A stretch of 64,000 nucleotides of DNA from an uncultured Aggregatibacter sp. (GCF_901873365.1 NZ_CABFLM010000126.1:1-64000); one strand, 5' to 3'. Shown: positions 9,126-18,491, counted from the stretch's first letter. The notes: generated by a model not told the origin, from the sequence alone. A program made the numbers and translations.

Positions 9126-9590
9126 TTATTTTCGAGCCAACGGTGGAACGAAACAAATGCCCATATCCCAAGGCTGTTCGATCCATGTATTTTGTGGAAT
9201 ATCCACCACATAATCATCCACCAATTCTGCACCGGCCGGTTTTGCAAAAACGGTAACAAAACGGGCGTTCGGATACATTTCGCGAATGGCGCGAGCGGTG
9301 TTGCCGGTATCCACTAAATCGTCAATCACGATGAAACCTTCACCGCCATTGTCTAATTGTGCTGCGTGTAACACCTGCAATTCGCCTTGTTTGTCATGAT
9401 TATAACTGGCAATACACACGGTTTCCACATGGCGAATGCCTAACTCACGGGCCAATACGGCAGCCGGAAATAAGCCGCCACGACTGACGGCAACAATGCC
9501 TTTCCATTGAGAAGCGGGAAGTAAGCGTTCGGATAATTTTCGTGCGTGCATATGAAACATATCCCACGTCACAACGTATTTTTCACTCAT
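9126..9590 (-). CDS. gpt: Xanthine-guanine phosphoribosyltransferase
   Basis: Salvage enzyme that converts xanthine, guanine and hypoxanthine plus PRPP to the nucleotides, at the inner face of the membrane. The 154 residues match the length of E. coli Gpt (152). The PRPP-binding signature [14 protein letters not shown] spans 86-99, and [11 protein letters not shown] (33-43) and [10 protein letters not shown] near the end are typical. It is divergent from pepD, with 114 bases between the two starts. No convincing PurR box was seen in that gap. Confidence 0.95.
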   Translation of the reverse strand: MSEKYVVTWDMFHMHARKLSERLLPASQWKGIVAVSRGGLFPAAVLARELGIRHVETVCIASYNHDKQGELQVLHAAQLDNGGEGFIVIDDLVDTGNTARAIREMYPNARFVTVFAKPAGAELVDDYVVDIPQNTWIEQPWDMGICFVPPLARK

Positions 9591-9704
9591 AAATATTCAC
9601 CTTTCAGGATTTTTGTGGCGCATAGCCCAAGAAATAAAATGGCGTTAGGATAACCTGAAATGGCATTTTATGCTATTATTTTCACTCATTTTTAAGGAGG
9701 AAAT

Positions 9705-11171
9705 ATGTCAGAAATACAACAACTCAACCCAACTTCATTGTGGAAATGGTTCGATCAAATTTGTGCCATTCCGCACCCGTCCTATCAAGAAAATGAACTG
9801 GCGGAATTTATTGTTAATTGGGCAAAAGGCAAAGGATTTTATGCAGAACGTGACGAGGCGGGCAACGTTTTAATCCGCAAACCGGCCACCAAAGGGATGG
9901 AAAACCGCAAAAAAGTTGCCCTACAAGCCCATTTAGACATGGTGCCGCAAGCCAATGAAGGTAGCCACCATAACTTCGCCACCGATCCGATTTTGCCTTA
10001 CATTGACGGTGAATGGGTTCACGCCACCAACACCACATTAGGTGCCGATAACGGCATCGGCATGGCATCCACTTTAGCCATTTTAGACAGCGACGATATC
10101 GCTCATCCGGATTTGGAAGTGTTACTCACCATGACCGAAGAACGCGGCATGGAAGGTGCCCTTGGCTTACGCGCCAATTGGTTACAAAGTGAAATCATGA
10201 TCAATACCGACACCGAAGAAAATGGGGAAATTTATGTCGGCTGTGCCGGCGGTGAAAATGCGAACATCCTTTTCCCGATTCAATATGAAAATAATGCCTT
10301 CACACACAGTTATCAGCTGGTGTTAAAAGGCTTGCGCGGAGGACATTCCGGTTGCGACATTCATACCGGACGCGCCAACGCCATTAAAGTCATGGCGCGA
10401 TTCTTAGCGGAATTTTCACAAAATCAACCGCACTTTGTTTTTGCCTTGAGCGATATTCGCGGCGGTTCCGTGCGCAATGCGATTCCGCGTGAAGCGTTTG
10501 CGACATTAGCCTTTGACGGTGATGTCACCACGTTAAAAAGTGCGGTGGAAAATTTCAACGTTTTATTAAAAACCGAACTGGCATTAATTGAACCGAACCT
10601 CACATTGACATTACAAGCCGCCGAAAAAGCGGCGCAAATCTTCTCTGTCACCGACAGCCAACGTCTGATTCATTTGTTGAATGTGTTGCCTAACGGCGTG
10701 ATTCGCAATAGCGATGTGTTGGACAATGTGGTGGAAACGTCATTGAGTGTCGGCGTGCTAAAAACGGAAGAGGCACAAGTGAAAGCCACGATTTTAGTGC
10801 GTTCTTTAATTGAAAGCGGTAAAGAATATGTGGCTGCGATGTTAAAATCATTGGCAACATTAAGCGGCGCAAAAGTGGAATTCTCCGGCACTTACCCGGG
10901 CTGGGAACCACAAGCACATTCTGAAATTGTGGATTTAACCCATAAAATCTATGCGGAGGTTTTAGGTTATGAGCCGGCAATTAAAGTTATTCATGCCGGT
11001 TTGGAATGTGGTTTGTTGAAGAAAATCTATCCGAATATGGATATGGTATCCATCGGTCCAACCATTAAAAACGCCCATTCGCCGGATGAAAAAGTCCATA
11101 TTCCTGCCGTGCAAATTTATTGGTCGTTAATCACCAAATTATTGGCAGAAATTCCGGTGAAAAACGCATAA
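9705..11171 (+). CDS. pepD: Aminoacyl-histidine dipeptidase PepD (peptidase D)
   Basis: A di-zinc M20 peptidase that splits Xaa-His dipeptides such as carnosine in the cytoplasm. It has 488 residues and a strong ribosome site (AAGGAGG at 9696-9702). The metal ligands and catalytic residues are recognisable: His76 and Asp78 in QAHLDM, Asp115 in LGADNG, the Glu145-Glu146 pair in TEERG and Asp169 in NTDTEE. A C-terminal His lies in [11 protein letters not shown] hairpin with a T run at 11187-11213 follows. Confidence 0.95.
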   Translation: MSEIQQLNPTSLWKWFDQICAIPHPSYQENELAEFIVNWAKGKGFYAERDEAGNVLIRKPATKGMENRKKVALQAHLDMVPQANEGSHHNFATDPILPYIDGEWVHATNTTLGADNGIGMASTLAILDSDDIAHPDLEVLLTMTEERGMEGALGLRANWLQSEIMINTDTEENGEIYVGCAGGENANILFPIQYENNAFTHSYQLVLKGLRGGHSGCDIHTGRANAIKVMARFLAEFSQNQPHFVFALSDIRGGSVRNAIPREAFATLAFDGDVTTLKSAVENFNVLLKTELALIEPNLTLTLQAAEKAAQIFSVTDSQRLIHLLNVLPNGVIRNSDVLDNVVETSLSVGVLKTEEAQVKATILVRSLIESGKEYVAAMLKSLATLSGAKVEFSGTYPGWEPQAHSEIVDLTHKIYAEVLGYEPAIKVIHAGLECGLLKKIYPNMDMVSIGPTIKNAHSPDEKVHIPAVQIYWSLITKLLAEIPVKNA

Positions 11172-11186
11172 AAATAAACAATAACA

Positions 11187-11213
11187 ATCCGCACCTAAAA
11201 CGTGCGGTTTTTA
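11187..11213 (+). terminator. pepD terminator
   Basis: CCGCAC (11189-11194) pairs with GTGCGG (11202-11207) and is followed by TTTTT. It resembles the inverted USS terminators elsewhere, but the right arm reads ACGTGCGGT and is not a full USS. Confidence 0.7.
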
Positions 11214-11267
11214 GGCTCCCCTAAAACTGGTAACCGTGTTTATTTTCATATCACTATTTTAGTGAAT

Positions 11268-11481
11268 CGTAGCGTGCAACTTGTTGCACGAAATTATGAA
11301 TGCCCGAAAGCGTTAAATAACGTTCCGTGCGTAATTTGGTCGTGCATCAAGATGCACGCTACGCATGAAATCGTGAATTACGTATCGAGGTTAATTATTC
11401 GTGCAACAAGTTGCGCGCTACGCACAAAATCGTAAATTACGTATCGAGGTTAATTATTCGTGCAACAAGTTGCACGCTACG
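11268..11481. repeat. Palindromic repeat array A (pepD/gltS gap)
   Basis: Four dyads of about 23 bp: CGTAG-CGTGCAAC-TT-GTTGCACG at 11268, then three in the opposite orientation at 11341 (GCATC/GATGC version), 11400 and 11459, each ending in CTACG. The last three lie exactly 59 bp apart, because each is followed by the same 36-bp spacer (AAATCGTGAATTACGTATCG-type). The rest of this 418-bp gap (11172-11589) holds the pepD terminator, a small hairpin at 11492-11516 and the gltS terminator. No gene is supported here. Confidence 0.9.
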
Positions 11482-11491
11482 AGGAAGGACT

Positions 11492-11516
11492 CCATACGCA
11501 TAGCGTATGGTTTTTA
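11492..11516 (+). terminator. Hairpin with T run after repeat array A
   Basis: CCATACGC (11492-11499), a three-base loop, then GCGTATGG (11503-11510) and TTTTTAT. It looks like a factor-independent terminator on the plus strand and may be a second stop for transcripts that read through the repeat array. Confidence 0.6.
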
Positions 11517-11541
11517 TAGCCAGACTTTGGATGACTATAAT

Positions 11542-11576
11542 AAAAAACCCTATTGATACCTCAATAGGGTTTTTTA
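11542..11576. terminator. gltS terminator (bidirectional)
   Basis: AAAAAACCCTATTGA, loop TACC, TCAATAGGGTTTTTT: a perfect 15-bp stem with A and T runs, directly after the gltS stop on the minus strand. Confidence 0.9.
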
Positions 11577-11589
11577 TTGTTTTACAATA

Positions 11590-12798
11590 TTAATGTAAGG
11601 CAGTGACAACCACCATAAAGACTTTCAACAAGGCGGCATTCACTAAGTCAATAAAAAACGCACCGACCATCGGAACAATCAAGAAGGCTTTGTGAGACGG
11701 TCCAAAACGACTGGTGATGGCTTGCATATTGGCAACGGCGGTTGGTGTTGCTCCTAAGCCAAACCCACAGTGACCGGCACTTAACACCACTGCATCGTAG
11801 TCTTTCCCCATCATGCGGTAGGTCACATAAATGGCAAAGGCTGCCATGAGTATCACTTGTAACGCCAAAATAATCATCACCGGTAATGCTAATCCGGCTA
11901 ATTGCCATAATTTTAGGGACATTAACGCAATGGCAAGGAATAAAGATAAGCCGACGTTACCCAAGACATCCACGGCGGAATCCGCCACGTTAAATTTAAA
12001 CACATGGGTAAGGGTGTTGCGAATGATTACACCGGTAAATAAACACCATACGAAGGTTGGCAAGGCTAATGCCGTGCCTTTAGTTTGCGCATCTAAAAAT
12101 TGACCGACCAATAAGCAACAAACAAGCATGGTGATGGTTTCAATTAATGAGCGGGTAGTAATTTTACGTTGGAACGTTGGATGTTCGAAGGCTTCTTGAA
12201 TATCGCTATGTTCATCATTTTCAGGGCTTTCATCACGACGCATTTTCTTTAATAAATGGCGCGCGACCGGGCCACCAATCACGCCGCCGCACACCAAACC
12301 AAAGGTGGCACAAGCCATGGCTAATTCAGTGGCGCCTTGTAATCCGAAGGTTTCTGTAAAGGTTTTCGCCCAAGCAGCACCGGTACCATGCCCCCCGGTG
12401 AGGGTAACGGAACCCGCGATTAAACCATAGGCCGGATCAATATTCAGCAATAAAGAACCTGCGATGCCTAAGATGTTTTGTAAAGCGATTAAAATTGCGG
12501 CCGCAATAACAAAAATAATTAACGGCTTGCCGCCTTTTACTAAGCGAGCAAAGTTTGCACTTAACCCGATAGAAGAGAAAAAGACAAGCATCATGGCAGT
12601 TTGTAAGTTGGTGTCAAAAGTAAAAGAAATGCCCCAACCTTGGTATAACACGGTCAATGCGATTGCGACTAAAAAACCACCGACAACGGGTTCAGGAATA
12701 TTATAGTTTTTTAAAATGGAAATACGTTTTACAAGGAAATACCCAAGCAACAGCACAAAGCCGGCTAATGCGAGGGTTTCATAGGTATTAAAATTCAT
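11590..12798 (-). CDS. gltS: Sodium/glutamate symporter GltS
   Basis: An inner-membrane carrier that brings in glutamate with sodium. The 402 residues, beginning MNFNTYETLALAGFVLLLGY, contain about ten hydrophobic segments. The two inverted halves carry the GSVTLTGGHGTGAAW and LSAGHCGFGLGATPTA motifs, which are the re-entrant loops of the ESS family. A hydrophilic loop (about 186-210, RRDESPENDEHSDIQEAFEH) separates the halves. It stands alone with its own terminator. A possible CRP site lies far upstream at 12982-13003. Confidence 0.95.
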   Translation of the reverse strand: MNFNTYETLALAGFVLLLGYFLVKRISILKNYNIPEPVVGGFLVAIALTVLYQGWGISFTFDTNLQTAMMLVFFSSIGLSANFARLVKGGKPLIIFVIAAAILIALQNILGIAGSLLLNIDPAYGLIAGSVTLTGGHGTGAAWAKTFTETFGLQGATELAMACATFGLVCGGVIGGPVARHLLKKMRRDESPENDEHSDIQEAFEHPTFQRKITTRSLIETITMLVCCLLVGQFLDAQTKGTALALPTFVWCLFTGVIIRNTLTHVFKFNVADSAVDVLGNVGLSLFLAIALMSLKLWQLAGLALPVMIILALQVILMAAFAIYVTYRMMGKDYDAVVLSAGHCGFGLGATPTAVANMQAITSRFGPSHKAFLIVPMVGAFFIDLVNAALLKVFMVVVTALH

Positions 12799-12981
12799 AG
12801 ACTGTCCTCTTTTTGATGGTTATTGACCTCAATCCATATTGAAGGCTTAACAATAGGAAAATTTATGTGATAAATAAATTTTTCTTATCTATCAGGAAAG
12901 GATTTTCAATGTAACAGAAAAAATTCATCACTTCTATAGGCAATCCGTTGTTTTTCAGGGGAAATTTAAGGAATTTAACAA

Positions 12982-13003
12982 AAATGTGACGAATGTTGCA
13001 TTT
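12982..13003. promoter_or_regulatory. Possible CRP site between gltS and the glycosyltransferase gene
   Basis: AAATGTGA, six bases, then TTGCATTT. The left half matches the CRP consensus at all eight positions, the right half at six of eight. It lies 108 bp before the glycosyltransferase start and about 183 bp before gltS. The remainder of this 312-bp gap (12799-13110) is AT-rich and holds only promoter-like sequence, such as TAGAAT at about 13071. Confidence 0.45.
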
Positions 13004-13110
13004 ATTTTACAATTAGTTAATTAGGCGATTTTCATTGGCATAAATCTTTTTAATCTGTCGCAGTCGGGCTAGAATACGCCCAATTTGGGCTAAAGAATGG
13101 AAACTTCATC

Positions 13111-14148
13111 ATGAACGTATTAGTGATCAGAAACGATAAATTGGGCGATTTTATGTTGGCGTGGCCGGCGTTTGCGATGTTGAAAGCGTCAGATTCATCG
13201 TTAAAACTGACCGCACTTGTGCCGTCTTACACTGCCGAGTTGGCGCGTGCTTGCCCTTATTTAGATGATGTCATCATTGATGCACCTAAAAACGACAAAA
13301 TGGCATTTCAGCGCGTTGTCAGTGAGATTAAAGCACGGCAATTTGATGCGATGATCAGCTTCTTTTCCAATACACATAACGCTAAATTAGCGTGGAAATG
13401 CCGCATTCCTTACCGCTTGGCACCGGCGACCAAATGGGTGCAGTTTTTTTATAATCATCGTCTGACGCAACGTCGTTCTCAATCGGCCAAGCCGGAATTT
13501 GAATATAACTTGGATTTGGCGCGTGCATTTTTACGCGATCACAAAATCCCTGTGGTTGAGCCACGCACACCGTATCTTTCCTTTGAGCAAAGTGCGGTGG
13601 AGATTCAGCGTAAATTTTTGTGCGACCAGCTCCAGATCGATACCTCGAAAAAATGGATTTTTCTACACAGCGGCTCCGGTGGCTCTGCCAATAATTTGTC
13701 GCTTACGCAATATGCGCAATTAATCCAAGGTCTCTTGTGCCATTTGGATGTCTATGTGATTTTAACCGCCGGCCCAACTGAAAGTGAAAAAGCCCATGAA
13801 TTAGCGGAACTGGTGCAGGATTCACGTGTTGTGATTTATGATAAAAATAAAGGGTTGGTGGATTTTGCGCATTCTTTAGCCTGTGCTGATTTATTTATCG
13901 CCGGTTCCACCGGACCTTTGCACCTAAGCGGTGCGTTAAACGTGCCGACCATCGGATTTTACCCAAGCCGTCGTTCCGCGACGCCTTTGCGTTGGCAGCC
14001 GATTAATGATGCCCATAAGCATTTAGCGTTCTGCCCACCGAATGATAAAGCCAGCCAAACGGATTTAACGCAAATTAAGATTGAAGAAAAGCTAGAGGAA
14101 ATTATCGGTTTTATGACGAAAATATGGCACGCGGCTGATAAAAAATAA
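13111..14148 (+). CDS. Glycosyltransferase family 9 protein (LPS heptosyltransferase type)
   Basis: The 345-residue product begins VLVIRNDKLGDFMLAWPAFAML, the N-terminal signature of ADP-heptose:LPS heptosyltransferases. It has the second-domain motifs FLHSGSGGSANN (about 187-198) and FIAGSTGPLHLSGALNVPTIGFYP (about 267-290), where the sugar nucleotide binds. It most likely adds a heptose to the lipooligosaccharide core in the cytoplasm. Which heptosyltransferase it is cannot be settled from sequence alone. The last 57 bases overlap the end of the convergent membrane protein gene. Confidence 0.85.
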   Translation: MNVLVIRNDKLGDFMLAWPAFAMLKASDSSLKLTALVPSYTAELARACPYLDDVIIDAPKNDKMAFQRVVSEIKARQFDAMISFFSNTHNAKLAWKCRIPYRLAPATKWVQFFYNHRLTQRRSQSAKPEFEYNLDLARAFLRDHKIPVVEPRTPYLSFEQSAVEIQRKFLCDQLQIDTSKKWIFLHSGSGGSANNLSLTQYAQLIQGLLCHLDVYVILTAGPTESEKAHELAELVQDSRVVIYDKNKGLVDFAHSLACADLFIAGSTGPLHLSGALNVPTIGFYPSRRSATPLRWQPINDAHKHLAFCPPNDKASQTDLTQIKIEEKLEEIIGFMTKIWHAADKK

Positions 14149-14757
14149 GGTATATTGCACCACCCAGCCAATGCCGAAGGCAAACATGAGCGTGCCAATG
14201 CCTAATACGCCGCCAAGTAGGAAACCGAACACACAAACCAACACTTCAATAGACGTGCGTACGATGCCGATTTTCCAATGAAAATGTTGGCATAAGCCGA
14301 CCATTAAGCCATCTCGTGGGCCGGAGCCTTGGTGGCAGGTTAAATAAAAGGCGGTGCCGATGCCGAACAACAAAATGCCGACAATAGCATAAGCAAAACG
14401 GGCATAAAGTGCGGTGGGTTTTTGCAGTAAATAGGTCGTTACGCCCAAAACAAACGCAATCACAAAAATGTTTATGACGGTGGCAAGCCCAGGTTTGAGT
14501 TTTAACGGAAACCACGCCAACATGACAATAAGGCTGATCATCCAAGAGGCCCAACCTACGCTAAATTGTCCTTGTGTTGCCACGCCTTGGGATAATACCG
14601 TCCAAGGCGCTGAGCCTAAATCTGACAGCAATAGCAACCCCTCGCCGAATCCAATGACCGTCAAGGCGCATAGCAAAACGCTAAGGGATTTTAATTCAAT
14701 CGACCATAGCGATTTGGCAGCCCAAGCCGTATGTGGAAAAACGTGCGGTTTCTTCAT
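14092..14757 (-). CDS. YczE/YitT-like integral membrane protein
   Basis: A 221-residue protein with about five hydrophobic segments (roughly 27-47, 70-88, 95-112, 122-142, 170-205). It carries motifs of the YczE/YyaS family: GFGEGLLLLSDLGSAPWTVLSQG near the start and CHQGSGPRDGLMVGL in the middle. The family is of unknown function. The stop (14092-14094) lies inside the convergent glycosyltransferase gene, a 57-bp tail-to-tail overlap. A USS lies inside the gene near 14407. Confidence 0.8.
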   Translation of the reverse strand: MKKPHVFPHTAWAAKSLWSIELKSLSVLLCALTVIGFGEGLLLLSDLGSAPWTVLSQGVATQGQFSVGWASWMISLIVMLAWFPLKLKPGLATVINIFVIAFVLGVTTYLLQKPTALYARFAYAIVGILLFGIGTAFYLTCHQGSGPRDGLMVGLCQHFHWKIGIVRTSIEVLVCVFGFLLGGVLGIGTLMFAFGIGWVVQYTLFFISRVPYFRHKTDNFL

Positions 14758-14927
14758 GACGTCATATTACTCGCGATTATTCGGGGATGGATTAAGGCAT
14801 CCTATTCGGTAATGCCCTTAAGAAAGAAGATATGTTACAACAAACTGCTCGGAAAGTACGTTAAAACCGGAGAGAAAACAAGAAACAAGCGTACTTCAGC
14901 GAATTCCTTTTCTGTCTCAGGTTGTTA

Positions 14928-14933
14928 TATAAT
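14928..14933 (+). promoter_or_regulatory. Likely -10 element of mobB
   Basis: A perfect TATAAT, 33 bases before the mobB start. The -35 region about 17 bp upstream (TTCCTT) is weak. Confidence 0.55.
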
Positions 14934-14965
14934 CGACCTCATTCACCCCTCTCTAAGGATCTTAT

Positions 14966-15472
14966 ATGCTTCCCATGCTTGGTATTACCGGTTACAGCGG
15001 TAGCGGCAAAACCACATTATTAGAAAAATTGTTACCGGCATTGCAACAGCGCAATTTACGCCCAGCCGTGATTAAACATAGTCATCACAATGCGCAAATT
15101 GACAAAGAAGGCAAAGACAGTTGGCGCATGAAAGAAGCGGGCGCGGCGCAAGTGATTATGGCCTGTGATCAACGTTGGGCGTTAATGACGGAAACGCCAC
15201 AAAGTGTCTCTTTGACTTATTTAGCCCAACAATTTGACCGTGCATTAACCGATTTTGTGTTGGTGGAAGGCTTTAAGCAAGAGCCGATTGAAAAAATTCT
15301 GCTTCACCGCCAAGGAATGACAAAGCCATTGCCAGCGCTTGACGACTATGTTCTTGCCGTGGCGACCGATTATTCGTTAGCCTGCGAAAAACCGGTTTTA
15401 GACATCAATCACATCGATCAAATCGCCGACTTTATTGTGGCGTGGTACCAACACAAGTGCGGTGAAATTTAA
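14966..15472 (+). CDS. mobB: Molybdopterin-guanine dinucleotide biosynthesis protein MobB
   Basis: A P-loop GTP-binding protein (168 residues) that assists MobA in attaching GMP to molybdopterin for molybdoenzymes. The P loop GYSGSGKT spans 9-16, and VIKHSHHNAQIDKEGKDSWRMKEAGA and LVEGFKQEPIEKI are typical MobB stretches. An AAGGA at 14957-14961 supports the ATG at 14966 over the one at 14975. A USS lies at the 3' end, and the exporter gene starts 10 bases later. fdhE, for the molybdenum enzyme formate dehydrogenase, is 7 kb away. Confidence 0.93.
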   Translation: MLPMLGITGYSGSGKTTLLEKLLPALQQRNLRPAVIKHSHHNAQIDKEGKDSWRMKEAGAAQVIMACDQRWALMTETPQSVSLTYLAQQFDRALTDFVLVEGFKQEPIEKILLHRQGMTKPLPALDDYVLAVATDYSLACEKPVLDINHIDQIADFIVAWYQHKCGEI

Positions 15473-15482
15473 GCGTATTTTT

Positions 15483-16874
15483 ATGACTCAGCATCAACAT
15501 TACCGACACCTTGCCCTTATCGCCGCCATGGCATTGTTTATGCAATCCCTTGACGCAACGATTCTCAATACCGCGTTGCCGGCGATTTCCGCCAGCTTGA
15601 ATGAATCGCCATTAGAAATGCAAATGACGATTATCAGCTATTCACTCACGGTTGCCTTGTTTATTCCACTCACCGGCTGGATGGCAGATAAATATGGCAC
15701 GTTAAATGTTTTCCGTGCTGCCGTGGGTGTTTTTGTGTTGGGATCGGTGGCTTGTGCCATGGCAAATTCGCTAAACGCCTTAATTTGGTCACGGATTTTG
15801 CAAGGTGTGGGCGGTGCGTTGATGATGCCTGTTGCGCGTTTAACGATTATTCGAAATGTTCCCAAAACCCAGTTGGTTGCTGCGTGGAACGCTATGGCGA
15901 TGGCAGGACTTATCGGCCCTGTATTAGGGCCTATCGTGGGCGGTTGGTTGGTCACACATGCCACATGGCATTGGATTTTCTTAATTAATATTCCCATTGG
16001 CGTACTTGGCATAGTATTTGCCGGCCGTTATATGCCAAATAGCACAGGAAAAATAAAGAAGCTGGATTGGATTGGTTTCATCTTATTTGCGGGTGGCTTA
16101 GCAGGCGTTACCCTCGGGTTGGACTTGCTGTCGGAAGAGCGCGCCAATTCAGGGCTCACCGCTGTCATGTTAAGTGCAGGTTTCATCAGTTTTCTGCTTT
16201 ATTATTTCTACGCAAAACGTGCGCAAAATCCGTTGTTACCGCTGAATGTCTTTCGGGTTCGTACGTTTCGTATTGGCATGATTGCCAACATCTTTATCCG
16301 TTTAACCGCCTCGGGCATTCCTTTCCTCATGCCTCTGATGTTACAGCTCGTCTTCCATTACGGCGCTGATATTGCCGGCTGGTTACTTGCGCCTATTGCA
16401 CTCAGTTCCATTATCACAAAATCCTTTGCCGGCAAAGTTTTAGCGCGTTTCGGCTACAAAACAACGCTTATTTCCACCGCACTTTCCATGACGATTGCAG
16501 TTATTGCTATGAGCCTACTTAATCAACACGCTGCATTATGGCTGCTTGTCTGTGTCTTGGCATGGTATGGTTGTTGTATGTCCATTATCTTCACTGCCAT
16601 CAACACCCTCACTGTTTGTGAACTCAGCGACCACAATGCCAGTACAGGCGCCACGTACCTCAGCGTCATCCAACAAGTCGGCATCAGCATCGGCATCGCC
16701 GTCTCTGCCGTCATTTTAGATCGTTACCGCCATGTTATCGGCGAACAAGGCGAGCAACTACAACAGGCATTCAGCTACACGTTCCTCACTTCCGCCCTTT
16801 TCGGCATAGCCTTGCTATGGACATTGCTTTACCTCAAAAAAAGCGATGGCGCAGGAAATTTTCACCACAAATAG
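15483..16874 (+). CDS. MdtD-like major facilitator exporter (DHA2 family)
   Basis: I take the ATG at 15483 (MTQHQHYRHLALIAAMALFMQSLDATILNTALPAI), which starts the protein 10 bases after mobB and matches E. coli MdtD in layout; the upstream part of the frame lies inside mobB. The 463 residues contain about 14 hydrophobic segments. They carry the motif A loop GWMADKYG (about 64-71), ILQGVGGALMMPVARL (motif B) and GPVLGPIVGGWLV (motif C of drug antiporters). It is probably a proton-driven efflux pump of unknown substrate. Confidence 0.88.
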   Translation: MTQHQHYRHLALIAAMALFMQSLDATILNTALPAISASLNESPLEMQMTIISYSLTVALFIPLTGWMADKYGTLNVFRAAVGVFVLGSVACAMANSLNALIWSRILQGVGGALMMPVARLTIIRNVPKTQLVAAWNAMAMAGLIGPVLGPIVGGWLVTHATWHWIFLINIPIGVLGIVFAGRYMPNSTGKIKKLDWIGFILFAGGLAGVTLGLDLLSEERANSGLTAVMLSAGFISFLLYYFYAKRAQNPLLPLNVFRVRTFRIGMIANIFIRLTASGIPFLMPLMLQLVFHYGADIAGWLLAPIALSSIITKSFAGKVLARFGYKTTLISTALSMTIAVIAMSLLNQHAALWLLVCVLAWYGCCMSIIFTAINTLTVCELSDHNASTGATYLSVIQQVGISIGIAVSAVILDRYRHVIGEQGEQLQQAFSYTFLTSALFGIALLWTLLYLKKSDGAGNFHHK

Positions 16875-16907
16875 ACGATATCAAAACTCCATTCCCCACA
16901 TTTCATG

Positions 16908-17327
16908 TAACGTGTTGCACGAATGAAAACACGCTCATGAGAGGGATAGGTCGCCTCGTAGCGTGCAACTTGTTGAACGAATGAAAACACGCACATGAGG
17001 GGAATCCGTCCCCTTGTAGCATGCAACTTATTGCACGAAATGAAAACACGCTCATGAGATGGATATGTCGCCTCGTAGCGTGCAACTTGTTGCACGAAAT
17101 GAAAATACGCACATGAGGTGGATAGGTCGTGCATCAAGATGCACGCTACAATGATAAATGAAACACGCACATGAGGAGAATCCATCCCCTCGTAGCGTGC
17201 AACTTGTTGCACGAAATGAAAATACGCTCATGGGATGGATAGGTCGTGCATCAAGATGCACGCTACAGGGATAAATGAAAATACGCGCATGAGGAAAATT
17301 TATCGTGCATCAAAATGCACGCGACCA
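16908..17327. repeat. Palindromic repeat array B (exporter/rnt gap)
   Basis: Dyads start near 16957, 17015, 17074, 17128, 17191, 17245 and 17304, plus a decayed one at about 16908. Those written CGTAGCGTGCAACTTGTTGC alternate in the later part with CGTGCATCAAGATGCACGCT versions. The pair 17074/17128 recurs at 17191/17245 exactly 117 bp later. Between them runs a conserved spacer containing GAAAACACGCACATGAGG. It fills the 474-bp gap between two convergent genes. Short open frames across it contain only repeated peptides, so no gene is called. Confidence 0.9.
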
Positions 17328-17348
17328 AGTGGACTATACCTTGTCGCG

Positions 17349-18002
17349 TTATTCTTTTGTCACAATATGCGGGAATCCACCGAGGGCTTTTAGGTGATTT
17401 ACCATATAACAAAACAGCTCGGCGGTGCGTTCTGTGTCGTAAAGGGCGGAATGTGCTTGTCGGCTATCGAAAGGAATGTTTGCCGCTTGGCAGGCTTTGA
17501 TCAGCACCGTTTGACCGAACATAAAACCGCTTAATGTGGCGGTGTCGAAGGTGGAAAAGGGATGGAAAGGGTTGCGTTTAGCATTGGTGCGTTGTGCTGC
17601 CGCCATAATAAATCCCTGATCAAAAGCGGCATTATGCGCCACAATAATAGAACGTTGGCAGTCCGCCTCTTTTTGCGCACGTCGCACCATTTTAAACATC
17701 TCGCTGATGGCAATAGTTTCACTCACGGCGCCACGCAATGGGTTATCAACATCAATGCCGTTAAACTTAATCGCTTCCGGGTTAATATTGGCGCCTTCAA
17801 AAGGTTGAATATGAAAATGGCATTTTTGATCGGGTAAGAGATTGCCCTGTTCATCCATTTTGACCGTAATCGCCGCCAATTCTAATAGCGCATCGGTTTT
17901 TGCGTTCAAGCCGGCGGTTTCCACATCAATAATGACCGGTAAATACCCCCGGAAGCGGTGTTTTAATAAATGATAGTTGATGGTTTCTTGCGTGTCAGAC
18001 AT
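17349..18002 (-). CDS. rnt: Ribonuclease T
   Basis: A DEDDh 3'-5' exoribonuclease that trims tRNA and other stable RNA 3' ends. The 217 residues carry the exonuclease motifs [11 protein letters not shown] (about 24-34, Asp and Glu metal ligands), [11 protein letters not shown] (about 119-129) and [15 protein letters not shown] (about 180-194) with the catalytic His. Lengths and motifs match E. coli RNase T (215). It lies downstream of gloA, separated by a terminator hairpin, as in other Pasteurellaceae. Confidence 0.95.
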   Translation of the reverse strand: MSDTQETINYHLLKHRFRGYLPVIIDVETAGLNAKTDALLELAAITVKMDEQGNLLPDQKCHFHIQPFEGANINPEAIKFNGIDVDNPLRGAVSETIAISEMFKMVRRAQKEADCQRSIIVAHNAAFDQGFIMAAAQRTNAKRNPFHPFSTFDTATLSGFMFGQTVLIKACQAANIPFDSRQAHSALYDTERTAELFCYMVNHLKALGGFPHIVTKE

Positions 18003-18016
18003 ACCTATTCCTAAAA

Positions 18017-18049
18017 ATAAAACGTGGATTATCGTTCATAATCCACGTT
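18017..18049 (-). terminator. gloA terminator
   Basis: AACGTGGATTAT (18021-18032) pairs with ATAATCCACGTT (18038-18049). Read on the minus strand the stem is followed by TTATTTTTAG. It lies between gloA and rnt. Confidence 0.75.
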
Positions 18050-18083
18050 AAAAAACAGTTGAAATTTTCACCGCACTTTTAGC

Positions 18084-18491
18084 TTAGTTGCCTAAACCGG
18101 CTTGTGCGCTTTTATTTTCAATGAATTCGATTTTGTAACCGTCCGGATCTTTGACGAAAGCAATCACAGTGGTTCCGCCTTTCACCGGGCCCGGTTCGCG
18201 GGTAACATTGCCGCCCGCTTGACGCACGGCTTCGCAGGTGGCGTAAATATCATCAACCCCAATGGCGATATGGCCGTAGGCATTGCCCAAGTCGTATTTC
18301 TCAACACCCCAGTTATAAGTTAATTCCAAGACGGACGCCTTGTCTTCATCATCGTAGCCTAAAAATGCTAAAGAATATTTATATTCAGGATTTTCGCTGG
18401 TACGCAATAAACGCATCCCCAACACGTCTTGATAAAATTGAATGGAACGTTGTAAATCGCCGACACGTAACATTGTGTGTAAAATTCGCAT
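18084..18491 (-). CDS. gloA: Lactoylglutathione lyase (glyoxalase I)
   Basis: Converts the methylglyoxal-glutathione hemithioacetal to S-lactoylglutathione, detoxifying methylglyoxal. The ATG at 18491 follows GAGGAAAACCAA and gives the family start [13 protein letters not shown] and 135 residues, as in E. coli. The four metal ligands are His5, Glu56, His74 and Glu122. The in-frame upstream extension to 18524 has no support. A USS lies just after the stop. Confidence 0.95.
   Translation of the reverse strand: MRILHTMLRVGDLQRSIQFYQDVLGMRLLRTSENPEYKYSLAFLGYDDEDKASVLELTYNWGVEKYDLGNAYGHIAIGVDDIYATCEAVRQAGGNVTREPGPVKGGTTVIAFVKDPDGYKIEFIENKSAQAGLGN

Noticed and set aside
16862..17261. Open frames of 69-116 codons across repeat array B on the minus strand
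   Set aside because: They encode repeats of the same peptide created by the DNA repeat, overlap each other in several frames, and have no ribosome site or homology.
16908..17327. CRISPR-like look of the regular palindromic arrays (also 40269-40577 and 11268-11481)
   Set aside because: The sequences between the dyads are repeats themselves and are shared between loci, so they are not unique spacers. No cas gene is present.
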